From contig NZ_PYXZ01000003.1 in assembly GCF_003057875.1 (NCBI RefSeq), forward strand, positions 248,357 through 312,356: a stretch of 64,000 nt of DNA. Reading direction: 5' to 3'. The position numbers were made by a program, and so were the translations under genes. Shown here piece after piece: positions 25,549 to 34,687 of this stretch (its first letter is position 1; each line of letters starts with the position of its first letter). Below the pieces are notes generated by a model. That model searched no databases, had not been told where the DNA came from, and worked only from the letters and a program-made list of their open reading frames with translations. Source of the stretch: Nocardioides currus. Its GTDB lineage: Bacteria; Actinomycetota; Actinomycetes; Propionibacteriales; Nocardioidaceae.

Positions 25549-26667
25549 GTGAGCACGATCCTCGGGGACCAGGGGCACCGGGCCAACAACTTCGACGCGC
25601 TGCGCCTCGTCGGTGCGCTGATGGTGATGTTCGCCCACGCCTACGCCCTCATGGTGCGGCCGCAGGACATCCCGATCGTCCTCGGCTACCCGCTCCAGAC
25701 GCTCGGCGTGGTGATCTTCTTCGCCATCTCCGGCTACCTCATCACCGCGAGCTTCGACCGCAACCGCAACCCGATCACCTACCTGCTGGCGCGGTCGCTG
25801 CGGATCTTCCCGGCCCTGGTCGTCGTGGTGCTGCTGAGCGCCTACGTCCTCGGCCCGATGGTGACCGTGCTGACCCGCGAGGAGTACTTCGCCCAGCCGC
25901 TGACGGACCAGTACGTCGTCAACAACATCCGCCTCTTCGCGCAGTTCGTGCTGCCGGGCGTGTGGGACGACCTGCCCTACCCGTCGGCCGTCAACGGATC
26001 GCTGTGGACGCTGTTCGTCGAGTTCCTCTGCTACCTCGCGGCGCCGCTGGCGTTCCTGTTCCCGCGGCTGCTGCGGCCCTTCGCCGCCATCGTCGCGGTG
26101 TTCGTGATCATCCACTACGCCGAGGCGCCGATCGAGGAGTCGCCGATCTTCTGGGCGGTGCGGCTGCGCGACGCCGCCGGGCTGTGGGTCTTCTTCGCGG
26201 GCGGTGCCTTCATCCGGTTCGCGCTGCAGGCCTGGCCGTGGTTCAAGCTGCGCGGCGACGTCGCCGTCGTGATGGTCTCGGCGCAGACCGTGATCGCCTG
26301 GTCCTTCCCGGACTACGCCCTCGAGACCGCGTGGCTGACGCTGCCCTACGCCGTCCTCACCATCGGGCTCGCGCGCACGCCGTACGTCTCCCGCACCGCG
26401 CGCTTCGGTGACTTCTCCTACGGCCTCTACCTCTACGCCTTCCCGGTGCAGCAGCTGGTGATCGACCAGTGGGGCGTCCACGGCGCGGTCCGCAACTTCC
26501 TGACGGTCCTGGGCATCACGCTGGTCCTGGCGATCGCCTCCTGGCACCTCGTCGAGCGGCCGTCGCTGGCGCTCAAGGACAAGATCCTGCACCGCCGGGT
26601 CCGCCCGGGGTCGGCCGAGCCGACTGCCCCCGCGGCCGATCGCGAGCCCGAGTCCGCGTCGGCCTGA
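25549..26667 (+). CDS. Membrane acyltransferase (acyltransferase 3 family)
   Basis: 372 residues with about ten membrane helices. The family signature NNFDALRLVGALMVMFAHAYAL at the N-terminus carries the conserved His; LGVVIFFAISGYLITASF and LARSLRIFPALVVV follow. It typically transfers acetyl or other short acyl groups to cell-surface glycans. The GTG start is 1 nt after the HelD stop, so the two are translationally coupled although functionally unrelated. The C-terminal tail is a short acidic, Pro/Ala-rich stretch. Confidence 0.9.
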   Translation: MSTILGDQGHRANNFDALRLVGALMVMFAHAYALMVRPQDIPIVLGYPLQTLGVVIFFAISGYLITASFDRNRNPITYLLARSLRIFPALVVVVLLSAYVLGPMVTVLTREEYFAQPLTDQYVVNNIRLFAQFVLPGVWDDLPYPSAVNGSLWTLFVEFLCYLAAPLAFLFPRLLRPFAAIVAVFVIIHYAEAPIEESPIFWAVRLRDAAGLWVFFAGGAFIRFALQAWPWFKLRGDVAVVMVSAQTVIAWSFPDYALETAWLTLPYAVLTIGLARTPYVSRTARFGDFSYGLYLYAFPVQQLVIDQWGVHGAVRNFLTVLGITLVLAIASWHLVERPSLALKDKILHRRVRPGSAEPTAPAADREPESASA

Positions 26668-26744
26668 GCCTTGTGCGCCACGCCGCCTCGGGCGTACGGC
26701 GACCGGAGGGCGGGCACGGCACCGGCCGGGGCCCCGGGCGCCCG

Positions 26745-26750
26745 TAGGGT
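26745..26750 (+). promoter_or_regulatory. -10 element TAGGGT for leaderless anthranilate-synthase-type gene
   Basis: TAGGGT is followed by six bases and the ATG at 26757. Confidence 0.5.
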
Positions 26751-26756
26751 GCGGGC

Positions 26757-28676
26757 ATGACTGCCGCCGCCGACGTCCGCGCCCTCCTGGAGCAGGTCCA
26801 GGGGCAGGAGGCGTGGGCGGTGATCCGTCGCAAGGCGGCCCCGACTGCGGGCATCATCGGCGGCACGCGCAGCGAGGTCGACTCGATCCTCGACATCCCG
26901 CTCGAGGACGGCGTCCCGGAGCCGGGGCGCAGCGCCGACCGGCTGGTCGCGGTGCCCTTCCGCCAGATCGCCGAGCGCGGCTTCGACGTGATCGACGACG
27001 GCACCCCGCTCGTGGTCGTCGACATCACCCAGGAGCACGAAGTAGCGGTCGACGACCTCATCGAGGCGCTGCCCGACGTGCCGGTCGAGTTCTCCGAGCG
27101 CGGCGGCTTCGAGACCGCGGACGACGACTACGCCACGATCGTCGAGCGGATCATCACCGACGAGATCGGGCAGGGCGAGGGCGCCAACCTCGTCATCGGG
27201 CGCCACTACCGCGCGGTCGTCGCCGACTGGGACGTGGAGAAGGCGCTTACGGTGTTCAGACGGCTGCTCGTGCGCGAGCGCGGCGCCTACTGGACCTTCA
27301 TCTTCTTCACCGGCGACCGGTTCCTGATCGGCGCGAGCCCGGAGCGGCACGTGTCGGTCAAGGGCGGGGACGTGCGGATGAACCCGATCTCGGGGACGTT
27401 CCGCGTGGGTCCGGGTGGAGGGGACCCCGAGGAGCTGAAGGAGCGGCTGCTCGAGTTCCTCGCCGACGAGAAGGAGATCTTCGAGCTCTTCATGGTGGTC
27501 GACGAGGAGCTCAAGATGATGTGCGACCTGTGCCACGAGGGCGGGCAGGTGCTGGGGCCGTTCCTCAAGCCGATGACGCACCTCGTCCACACGGAGTACC
27601 TCCTCGCCGGTCGCAGCGAGCGCGACCCGCGCGAGATCCTGCGCGACACGATGTTCGCCGCCACCGTCACCGGCGCGCCCGTCGAGAACGCCTGCCGGCT
27701 GATCAGCGACTACGAGACCGAGGGCCGGGGCTACTACGGCTCCGCGCTCGCGCTCTTCGGCCGTGACCGGCAGGGCCACCACACGATGGACAGCCCCATC
27801 CTGATCCGCACCGCCGACGTCTCGCCCGACGGCCACCTCAAGGTGACGGCCGGTGCCACGCTGGTGCGCGACAGCGACGCGGCGTACGAGGTGGCGGAGA
27901 CCCACGCGAAGGCAGGCGGCATCCTCAGCGCGTTCGGCCTGGTGCCGGTCGCGACCATGGACAGCGACGCCGTCGCCGCGCTCGCCCGCGACGAGGACGT
28001 GCTGCTGGCGCTGGGCACCCGCAACCAGCGGCTCAGCCGGTTCTGGCTGACCGACCAGGAGGGGGCGCCGCCGGACCCGACGCTCAAGGGCAAGCGTGCG
28101 GTCATCCTGCACGGCGAGGACGACTTCGTGAACATGCTGCGCCACGTGCTCGGCGTCTTCGGCATGAGCTCGAGCGTCGTGCGCCACGAGGACTACGCGG
28201 CGGGTGCGTTCGACGGGGCCGACCTCGTCATCGTCGGTCCGGGTCCGGGCGACCCGCGCGAGGGCGAGCACCCCAAGATCGCCGCCTTCCGCACCGCCGT
28301 CGACGACCTGCTGGCCGGCGAGCAGCCGTTCCTCGCGGTCTGCCTGGGCCACCAGACGCTGTGCGACCGGCTCGGGATCCCGCTCGCCTTCAAGGACATC
28401 GTCTTCCAGGGCACCCAGTCGCCGGTGTCGTTCCGCGGGCGCACCGAGCGGGTCGGGTTCTACAACACCTTCGTCGGCCGGGTCGAGGACCCGTCGGCGC
28501 TGCCCGCGGGCGTGAGCGTCGAGCGCGACGAGGCGAGCGGTGACGTGCACGCCGTGTCGGGACCACACTTCCGTGGCATCCAGTTCCACGCCGAGTCGAT
28601 CCTGACCGAGCACGGCTACGACCTGATCCACGACCTGGTGAGCGACCTCGCGGGCCAATCTCGACTGGATCGATAG
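26757..28676 (+). CDS. Fused anthranilate synthase-type chorismate enzyme (TrpE-TrpG/PhzE-like)
   Basis: 639 residues. The N-terminal chorismate-binding domain (to about 430) contains FFTGDRFLIGASPERHVSV, ATVTGAPVENACRLI, YETEGRGYYGSALALFGRD and SPILIRTADV, a wording shared by PhzE and the fused anthranilate synthases. The C-terminal class-I glutaminase (450-639) has Cys529 in FLAVCLGHQTL and GIQFHAES. It makes anthranilate or 2-amino-2-deoxyisochorismate from chorismate and glutamine. No other phz or trp genes are nearby. A pabA/pabB pair follows 2 kb downstream, separated by a sulfatase. Product uncertain between the two. Confidence 0.87.
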   Translation: MTAAADVRALLEQVQGQEAWAVIRRKAAPTAGIIGGTRSEVDSILDIPLEDGVPEPGRSADRLVAVPFRQIAERGFDVIDDGTPLVVVDITQEHEVAVDDLIEALPDVPVEFSERGGFETADDDYATIVERIITDEIGQGEGANLVIGRHYRAVVADWDVEKALTVFRRLLVRERGAYWTFIFFTGDRFLIGASPERHVSVKGGDVRMNPISGTFRVGPGGGDPEELKERLLEFLADEKEIFELFMVVDEELKMMCDLCHEGGQVLGPFLKPMTHLVHTEYLLAGRSERDPREILRDTMFAATVTGAPVENACRLISDYETEGRGYYGSALALFGRDRQGHHTMDSPILIRTADVSPDGHLKVTAGATLVRDSDAAYEVAETHAKAGGILSAFGLVPVATMDSDAVAALARDEDVLLALGTRNQRLSRFWLTDQEGAPPDPTLKGKRAVILHGEDDFVNMLRHVLGVFGMSSSVVRHEDYAAGAFDGADLVIVGPGPGDPREGEHPKIAAFRTAVDDLLAGEQPFLAVCLGHQTLCDRLGIPLAFKDIVFQGTQSPVSFRGRTERVGFYNTFVGRVEDPSALPAGVSVERDEASGDVHAVSGPHFRGIQFHAESILTEHGYDLIHDLVSDLAGQSRLDR

Positions 28677-28685
28677 ACAATGAGC

Positions 28686-28691
28686 TAGGGT
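28686..28691 (+). promoter_or_regulatory. -10 element TAGGGT upstream of the sulfatase
   Basis: TAGGGT lies 69 nt before TTG 28761. It directly abuts a GTG at 28692 that therefore cannot be in the transcript, which helps reject that longer reading. Confidence 0.45.
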
Positions 28692-28760
28692 GTGCCGGCA
28701 ACGGAAAGGCACGCCCGTGCGTCAGTGTTCATGACGCCACATCTCTGGACGGGGGAGTCC

Positions 28761-30503
28761 TTGCTCTTCGTACGACGAACGGTCGCGCTCGCGTGCCTGC
28801 TCGCGCTCAGCGCGTGCGGAGTCACCGCGGGCACAGGGGGTGGACCGGTGTCCACCGGTGCGGGTGACGGTCCGGCGATCAAGCCCGCCGAGGCGGCCCG
28901 GCTCCAGGTGGCCGGCGCCAACGCCGACCCGCTGCCGGCGACGCGCGCGGACCAGCGGCCCAACATCGTGCTCGTGGTGATGGACGACTTCTCCCTCGAC
29001 CTGGTCAAGACCCTCCGCTCGGCCCGCGACATGCGCCGCCGCGGCGCGGACTACTCCCACGCCTTCGTCGTCGACTCGCTGTGCTGCGTCTCGCGCTCGA
29101 GCATCTTCACCGGGCAGTACCCCCACCAGACCGGCGTGCGCACCAACACCTCCGGCACCGCGAGCGGGATGCCGCTCGGCGGCTGGTCGGCCTTCGAGAG
29201 CAACGGCAATCCCGAGCGCTCCTTCAACGTCGCCCTCCAGCAGTCGGGCTACACGACGGGCTTCATCGGCAAGTACCTCAACGAGTACGAGTGGGTGCCC
29301 GGTCGCGCACTGCCGCCCGCCCCTCCCGGCTGGTCGGAGTTCAACGTCGTCTTCGGCTCGGCGTACGACGGCTGGGACTTCGCCTCCACCCGGCTCGCCA
29401 GCGGACGGTTGCAGGTCCAGATGCACGACGCACCGCCGCTGACCGCGCCGATGAAGGAGCGGGACAAGGCCTACGCGGGTCGCGTGATCCAGGACCAGGC
29501 GCTGCGCTTCATCAAGCGCCACCAGGCCGGCGACGCGCCGTACTTCCTGGAAGTCGCGGCGTACGCGCCGCACAACCGCACCCAGCCTCAGCCCTACTAC
29601 CCCGGCGACCCGGTCTTCCCGCCCGCGTTCCGGGACCGTCCGCACGACGGCAAGCCCGGCAACTGCGGACGCGTCGCCTGCACCGACCTGACGACCAAGG
29701 ACCTGCCCGGCTTCGGCGACAAGCGCCGCGACAACCACCCGCTGACGGCGCAGGGCGAGCCGGCCAAGCACTGGAACACCCGCCGCAACCCGTTCCGCAC
29801 CGCGGTCAGCGTGGGCGACCTGCGCAACCGCGCGATGATGGCGCAGTCGGTCGACCGCACGGTCCGCAAGATCCTGCGCAAGGTCGACGACAACACCTAC
29901 GTCGTCTTCACCTCCGACAACGGCTTCCACCTCGGCCAGAACGGCCTCGGCCGCGGCAAGGGCACGGCCTACGACACCGACGTGCACGTGCCGCTCTTCG
30001 TCGTCGGCCCCGGCGTCGTGAAGGGCAAGCGCGCCGAGCTGACCTCCAACATCGACCTCGCGCCGACCTTCGAGGAGCTCGCCGGCCTGACGCCGCAGCC
30101 CTACCGCTTCGGCGCCTCGCTGGTCCCGACGTTCGGCGACCCGGCCGTGGTGCGGCGCAACTACGTGTTCATGGAGCACACCGCGCAGGCGCTGACGAAG
30201 AAGGACCCCGACTCGGCCCTCACCGGCGACGAGCTCGACCGCATCCCGTCCTACGTCGCCGTGCGGAGCGCCACCGGACTGCTGATCCGCTACGACTTCG
30301 ACAACGCGCCGACCCGCGCCGACTACGGCTACGAGTTCTACTCCTACCGGAACCGAGCTTGGGAGAAGACCAACTCGTTCGCCCAGCCGCGCTACGCCGC
30401 CGAGGTCGCGACCCTGCGCCAGAAGCTCAGCGACTTCGACCTGTGCTCGGCGCAGGCGGGTGCGGCGCCGGTGCCGGACACCTGCCGCGCGCTGACCCGG
30501 TAG
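28761..30503 (+). CDS. Sulfatase-family lipoprotein
   Basis: 580 residues from TTG 28761, which has GGGGGAG just upstream and begins a clean lipoprotein signal (LFVRRTVALACLLALSAC, lipid Cys19). The sulfatase fold follows: RPNIVLVVMDDF metal-binding strand, the formylglycine motif SLCCVSRSSIFTGQ (Cys108), FIGKYLNEY, and FTSDNGFHLGQ. The usual C-x-P-S-R box reads C-C-V-S-R; Val replaces Pro/Ala, which may affect maturation by the formylglycine enzyme. It resembles N-acetylglucosamine-6-sulfatases. Surface-tethered hydrolase of sulfated or phosphorylated glycans is likely. Confidence 0.87.
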   Translation: MLFVRRTVALACLLALSACGVTAGTGGGPVSTGAGDGPAIKPAEAARLQVAGANADPLPATRADQRPNIVLVVMDDFSLDLVKTLRSARDMRRRGADYSHAFVVDSLCCVSRSSIFTGQYPHQTGVRTNTSGTASGMPLGGWSAFESNGNPERSFNVALQQSGYTTGFIGKYLNEYEWVPGRALPPAPPGWSEFNVVFGSAYDGWDFASTRLASGRLQVQMHDAPPLTAPMKERDKAYAGRVIQDQALRFIKRHQAGDAPYFLEVAAYAPHNRTQPQPYYPGDPVFPPAFRDRPHDGKPGNCGRVACTDLTTKDLPGFGDKRRDNHPLTAQGEPAKHWNTRRNPFRTAVSVGDLRNRAMMAQSVDRTVRKILRKVDDNTYVVFTSDNGFHLGQNGLGRGKGTAYDTDVHVPLFVVGPGVVKGKRAELTSNIDLAPTFEELAGLTPQPYRFGASLVPTFGDPAVVRRNYVFMEHTAQALTKKDPDSALTGDELDRIPSYVAVRSATGLLIRYDFDNAPTRADYGYEFYSYRNRAWEKTNSFAQPRYAAEVATLRQKLSDFDLCSAQAGAAPVPDTCRALTR

Positions 30504-30516
30504 CCGTCCGACCCAC

Positions 30517-30522
30517 TAGCGT
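30517..30522 (+). promoter_or_regulatory. -10 element TAGCGT for leaderless pabA
   Basis: TAGCGT is followed by seven bases and GTG 30530; no ribosome-binding site is present. Confidence 0.5.
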
Positions 30523-30529
30523 TCGGTCT

Positions 30530-31090
30530 GTGCCGCCGGACGTGATCGTGGTCGACCACCACGACTCCTACACCTGGAACCTGGTGCACCTCGTCGCGCA
30601 GGTGACCGGCGAGCTGCCGACGGTGGTGCAGCACGACGCTGTCTCGGCCGAGGAGGTGCTCGCGCACTCGCACGTGGTGCTCTCGCCGGGCCCCGGCCAC
30701 CCGGGCGCCCCGGCGGACTTCGCGGTCGGGCGCGAGGTGCTGCTCGACGCCTCCCGTCCGGTCCTGGGTGTCTGCCTGGGGATGCAGGGCCTCGTGGCGG
30801 CGTACGGCGGTGTCGTCGACCGCGTCGAGCCGGCCCACGGTGACGTCGCCCTCGTCCGCCACGACGGACGCGGAGTCTTCGCCGGGCTGCCGCAGGACTT
30901 CGAGGCGGTCCGCTACCACTCGCTCGCCGCCGTCGAGCTGCCGTCGTCGCTGGTCGCAACCGCGTGGTCGGGCGACGGCGTCGTGATGGGGGTGCGGCAC
31001 GCGTCGCTGCCGCTCGAGGGCGTGCAGTTCCACCCCGAGTCGATCCTGTCGTCGTACGGCGCCGAGCTGATCGCGAACTTCCTGCGATGA
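30530..31090 (+). CDS. pabA: Aminodeoxychorismate synthase glutaminase (PabA-like)
   Basis: 186-residue class-I glutamine amidotransferase: VIVVDHHDSYTWNLVH, SPGPGHPG oxyanion strand, nucleophile Cys in LGVCLGMQGL and HPES near the C-terminus (VQFHPESIL). It supplies ammonia to the chorismate-aminating subunit. Its stop overlaps the pabB start by ATGA, so it pairs with PabB for p-aminobenzoate (folate) synthesis. GTG 30542 is an alternative start; 30530 is favoured by the -10 spacing. Confidence 0.9.
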   Translation: MPPDVIVVDHHDSYTWNLVHLVAQVTGELPTVVQHDAVSAEEVLAHSHVVLSPGPGHPGAPADFAVGREVLLDASRPVLGVCLGMQGLVAAYGGVVDRVEPAHGDVALVRHDGRGVFAGLPQDFEAVRYHSLAAVELPSSLVATAWSGDGVVMGVRHASLPLEGVQFHPESILSSYGAELIANFLR

Positions 31091-32373
31091 GGGACGACCC
31101 GATCGAGTTCTTCCGGACCGTCGCCGCCGAGCACCGCCGCTGCTTCTGGCTCGACGGCGGCGGCGCGCGCGAGTGGTCGGGCCGGCGCTCGCTGATCGGG
31201 TGGCTCGACGACGACGACGTCTCGCTGACCTACGACGCGGGTCGTCGCGAGGTCACGCGGCACGAGGCAGGTCGCGCCGAGGTGGTCGGCGACGACGTCT
31301 TCACGGTGCTCGAGGACGCGATGGCGCCGGGCGAGCAGTGGTTCGGCTACCTCGGCTACGCCTGCCAGCCCGACCTGCCCGCGCGCCCCGACCCCGCGCT
31401 GCCCGACGCGGTGTGGATGCGGGCGCGGCACGTGCGGATCTTCGAGCACGGGGTCGCTGCCCCTTCGGTTTCCCCGGCTAGCCGGGGAAACCTGAACTTC
31501 GGGGGGCATGCAAACCCCCCGAAGTTCGCAACTCACTCGGGAAGTCCGGTCCCCGACGAGTACGCCGCTGCGTTCGCCGAGGTCCAGGAGCAGCTGCGCG
31601 CCGGCAACTCCTACGAGGTCAACCTCACCTACCGGCTGCTGCAGGAGGGGGTCCTCGACCCGGCCGCGGCGTACCTGCGACTGCGCGAGCTCAACCCCGC
31701 GCCGTACGCCGGTTTCCTCCAGCACGACGTCGAGGACCACCGCGCCTGGCTGCTCTCCTCCAGCCCGGAGCGGTACGCGCTCGTCACGCCCGACCGGACC
31801 CTGCAGACCAAGCCGATCAAGGGCACCTCCCCGCGCGGCGCGACCCCGGGCGAGGACGAGGCGCTGCGGGCGCACCTGGCCGAGGACGTCAAGACGCGCG
31901 CCGAGAACCTGATGATCGTCGACCTGCTGCGCAACGACCTCTCGATGGTGTGCGAGGTCGGGTCGGTCGAGGTGCCGGCGCTGATGCAGGTGGAGAGCTA
32001 CGAGTCCGTCCACCAGCTCGTCTCGACCGTCAGCGGCGTTCTCCGCGACGACGTGTCGACGATGACCGCGCTCCGAGCGCTGTTCCCTGCCGGGTCGATG
32101 ACCGGGGCTCCCAAGCTGCGCACGATGGAGATCATCGACGAGGTCGAGGCGAGCCCGCGCGGGGTCTACGCCGGCGCGTTCGGTTGGATCAGCGGTGACG
32201 GCCCGGCCGACCTCGGCGTGGTGATCCGCTCGCTGATGACCGCCGGGGACGGTCGCTGGACGCTCGGCACCGGCGGCGGCATCACGGTCCGGTCCGACCT
32301 CGACGACGAGTGGGCGGAGTCGCGCTGGAAGGCCGCCCGGCTGCTGTCGGTCTTCGATCCGGCAACGGGTTAG
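31087..32373 (+). CDS. pabB: Aminodeoxychorismate synthase component I (PabB-like) with in-frame palindromic insert
   Basis: 428 residues. The chorismate-binding domain covers most of the C-terminal part: GNSYEVNLTYRL, LLSSSPERYAL, KPIKGTSPRG, AENLMIVDLLRNDLS and FPAGSMTGAPKLR, all standard for PabB. It aminates chorismate with PabA-derived ammonia. Residues about 127-153, between the N-terminal domain and the conserved EYAAAFAEVQEQL helix, are encoded by a palindromic DNA element (31467-31545). It reads in frame without a stop and adds a Ser/Gly/Asn/Pro-rich loop. The core motifs are intact, so the enzyme is probably active. A tandem array follows the stop. Confidence 0.9.
   Translation: MRDDPIEFFRTVAAEHRRCFWLDGGGAREWSGRRSLIGWLDDDDVSLTYDAGRREVTRHEAGRAEVVGDDVFTVLEDAMAPGEQWFGYLGYACQPDLPARPDPALPDAVWMRARHVRIFEHGVAAPSVSPASRGNLNFGGHANPPKFATHSGSPVPDEYAAAFAEVQEQLRAGNSYEVNLTYRLLQEGVLDPAAAYLRLRELNPAPYAGFLQHDVEDHRAWLLSSSPERYALVTPDRTLQTKPIKGTSPRGATPGEDEALRAHLAEDVKTRAENLMIVDLLRNDLSMVCEVGSVEVPALMQVESYESVHQLVSTVSGVLRDDVSTMTALRALFPAGSMTGAPKLRTMEIIDEVEASPRGVYAGAFGWISGDGPADLGVVIRSLMTAGDGRWTLGTGGGITVRSDLDDEWAESRWKAARLLSVFDPATG
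31467..31545 (+). repeat. Two-part palindromic element inside pabB (copy A)
   Basis: Part 1 is a perfect 26-bp palindrome (31467-31492) centred on GGCTAGCC. Part 2 is a perfect 13-bp stem, GAACTTCGGGGGG (31494-31506) and its complement (31515-31527), with loop CATGCAAA, followed by GCAACTCACTCGGGAAG. The same parts occur in the same order at 52453-52536 on the other strand. Likely a dispersed, miniature mobile-type repeat. Confidence 0.85.
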
Positions 32374-32493
32374 CGCCGACTCGGCGGGTGGTTGGCGCCG
32401 ACTCGGCGGGTGGTTGGCGCCGACTCGGCGGGTGGTTGGCGCCGACTCGGCGGGTGGTTGGCGCCGACTCGGCGGGTGGTTGGCGCCGACTCG
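32373..32493. repeat. 22-bp tandem array, five full units plus a partial one
   Basis: Five identical units (32373-32394, 32395-32416, 32417-32438, 32439-32460, 32461-32482) and 11 bases of a sixth (32483-32493). Each unit starts GCGCCGACTCGGCGG and contains the palindrome CGCCGA-C-TCGGCG; the remainder is GTGGTTG. The array starts at the last base of the pabB stop codon and ends 3 nt before the convergent mprB stop. There are no unique spacers, so it is not CRISPR. It may act as a multi-hairpin bidirectional terminator or a protein-binding array with two-turn helical periodicity. Confidence 0.95.
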
Positions 32494-32496
32494 CGG

Positions 32497-33866
32497 TCAG
32501 GCGGGGGCGTGCAGCCCGGGGATGGACAGCGACATCCGGGTGCCGCCGCCGGGCGCGGCGCTGACGACCACGCGGCCACCGTGCAGGTCGACGACCTGCT
32601 TCACGATCGCGAGCCCCAGGCCCGAGCCGGGCATCGAGCGCGACTCGTCGGAGCGCCAGAAACGCTCGAAGACGTGCGGTTGGTCGGCCTCGCTGATGCC
32701 GGGCCCCTGGTCGTCGACGGTGAGGACGCCCGACGCGAGCCGGACCGTGATCGTGCCGCCGGTCGGGCTCCACTTCGCCGCGTTGTCGAGCAGGTTGGTG
32801 ATCGCCCGCTCGAGACCGGTGGCGTCGCCCTGGGCGGGCCACGGCTCGAGGCGTACGTCGAGGTCGACCCCCGCAGCGCGGCGGCGCACCCGCGTCACGG
32901 CGCGCTCGGTGACCTCGGCGAGGTCGAGGGTAGAGATCGAGGCCTCGGGCTGCTCCTCGCGCGCCAGCATCACCAGGTCGCCGACCAGGGTCGTGAGCTC
33001 CTCGATCTGGCCGCGGACGTCGTCGAGCAGCTCGGTGCGGGCCTCGGCCGGCAGGCCGTCACCCGCGTCGGCCTGGGCGAGCAGGTCGAGGTTGGTGCGC
33101 AGCGACGTCAGCGGCGTGCGCAGCTCGTGGCTGGCGTCGGCCACCAGCCGGCGCTGCCGGTCGCGGGAGGCGGCGAGGGCGCCGAGCATGTCGTTGAACG
33201 CGGTCGCCAGGCGGGCGATCTCGTCGTCGCCGCCCACCGGCAGCGGGCGGAGGTCCTCGGTGCGGGCGTTCTGCTCGACGGACCTCGTCAGGCGGCGTAC
33301 GGGCCGCAGGCCGTTGGTCGCGACCGCCCAGCCGGACAGGGCGGCGGCCAGGATGCCGAGGCCGCCGGAGACGAGCATGACGGTGCCGAGCTTGCGCAGC
33401 GTGCGCTCCTGCGACTCGAGCGGCTGGGCAAGCACCAGCGCGCGGCCGCTGCCGGCCGGGACCGTGGCCACGCGGTAGCGCGCGCCGTCCGCGTCGGCGA
33501 GGGTGCGGATCGAGGACGCGGACTCGCCGGTGACCACGGCCAGCTCGGGCTTGCCGAGCTGGAAGCTGGGGACGTTGTCGGCGGACACCCCGCCCTCGGC
33601 GGTGATGAAGATGACGCGCACGTCGGCGGCGCCCAGCATCCACGACGGCGCGCCCCGCACCGTGACCTCGGACAGGGTCGTCGACTCGACGGCCTTGGTG
33701 GCCCGGTTGAGCAGCGACTCGTCGAGCGACGACTGCAGCTGCATCCGCATCACCATGAAGGCACCGAGCGCCATCAGCGCGATCGAGGCGCCGACCGCCA
33801 TCGTGGTCAGCAGCGCGACCCGGGAGGCGAGCGACCGCCGGTAGTGCCAGCGGCCCTCCGGGAAGC

Positions 33867-33870
<4 letters not shown>
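32497..33870 (-). CDS. mprB: Sensor histidine kinase MprB-like
   Basis: 457 residues. There are two membrane helices (about 19-42 and 165-187) with a ~120-residue extracytoplasmic sensor between them and a HAMP domain after ([14 protein letters not shown]). The HisKA box is [22 protein letters not shown], the N box [13 protein letters not shown], then DQGPGIS and [13 protein letters not shown]. Sequence and order follow mycobacterial MprB, a cell-envelope stress sensor. GTG 33870 overlaps the mprA stop by 4 nt. It phosphorylates MprA. Confidence 0.9.
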
Positions 33871-34556
<686 letters not shown>

Positions 34557-34644
34557 GGCCCAAGGATGCCAGCCGTGTCTGAGCGCCGCCTGAAGACTGC
34601 TCGACGCGACCGGACCTGTGTGCGGGGAGCGGCTCGCAGCGGGC

Positions 34645-34664
34645 TAGGATCTCGACCGGTCGAG
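34645..34664 (+). promoter_or_regulatory. -10 TAGGAT and 14-bp palindrome over the predicted start site
   Basis: TAGGAT (34645-34650) is followed at once by the perfect palindrome CTCGACCGGTCGAG (34651-34664), which would overlap the transcription start of the GAF-ANTAR gene. The rest of the 131-nt divergent region to mprA shows no clear repeat. Confidence 0.45.
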
Positions 34665-34687
34665 CAAGCGGCCGCACGACTGGCTCG

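Noticed and set aside
26757..28676. Phenazine biosynthesis locus
   Set aside because: Only a PhzE-like fusion is present; no phzB, D, F or G genes are in the window.
28692..28760. N-terminal extension of the sulfatase from GTG 28692
   Set aside because: The GTG touches the probable -10 hexamer, and the extension would bury the lipoprotein signal peptide that begins at TTG 28761.
32373..32493. CRISPR array
   Set aside because: The units are directly adjacent with no unique spacers, the period is only 22 bp, and no cas genes are nearby.
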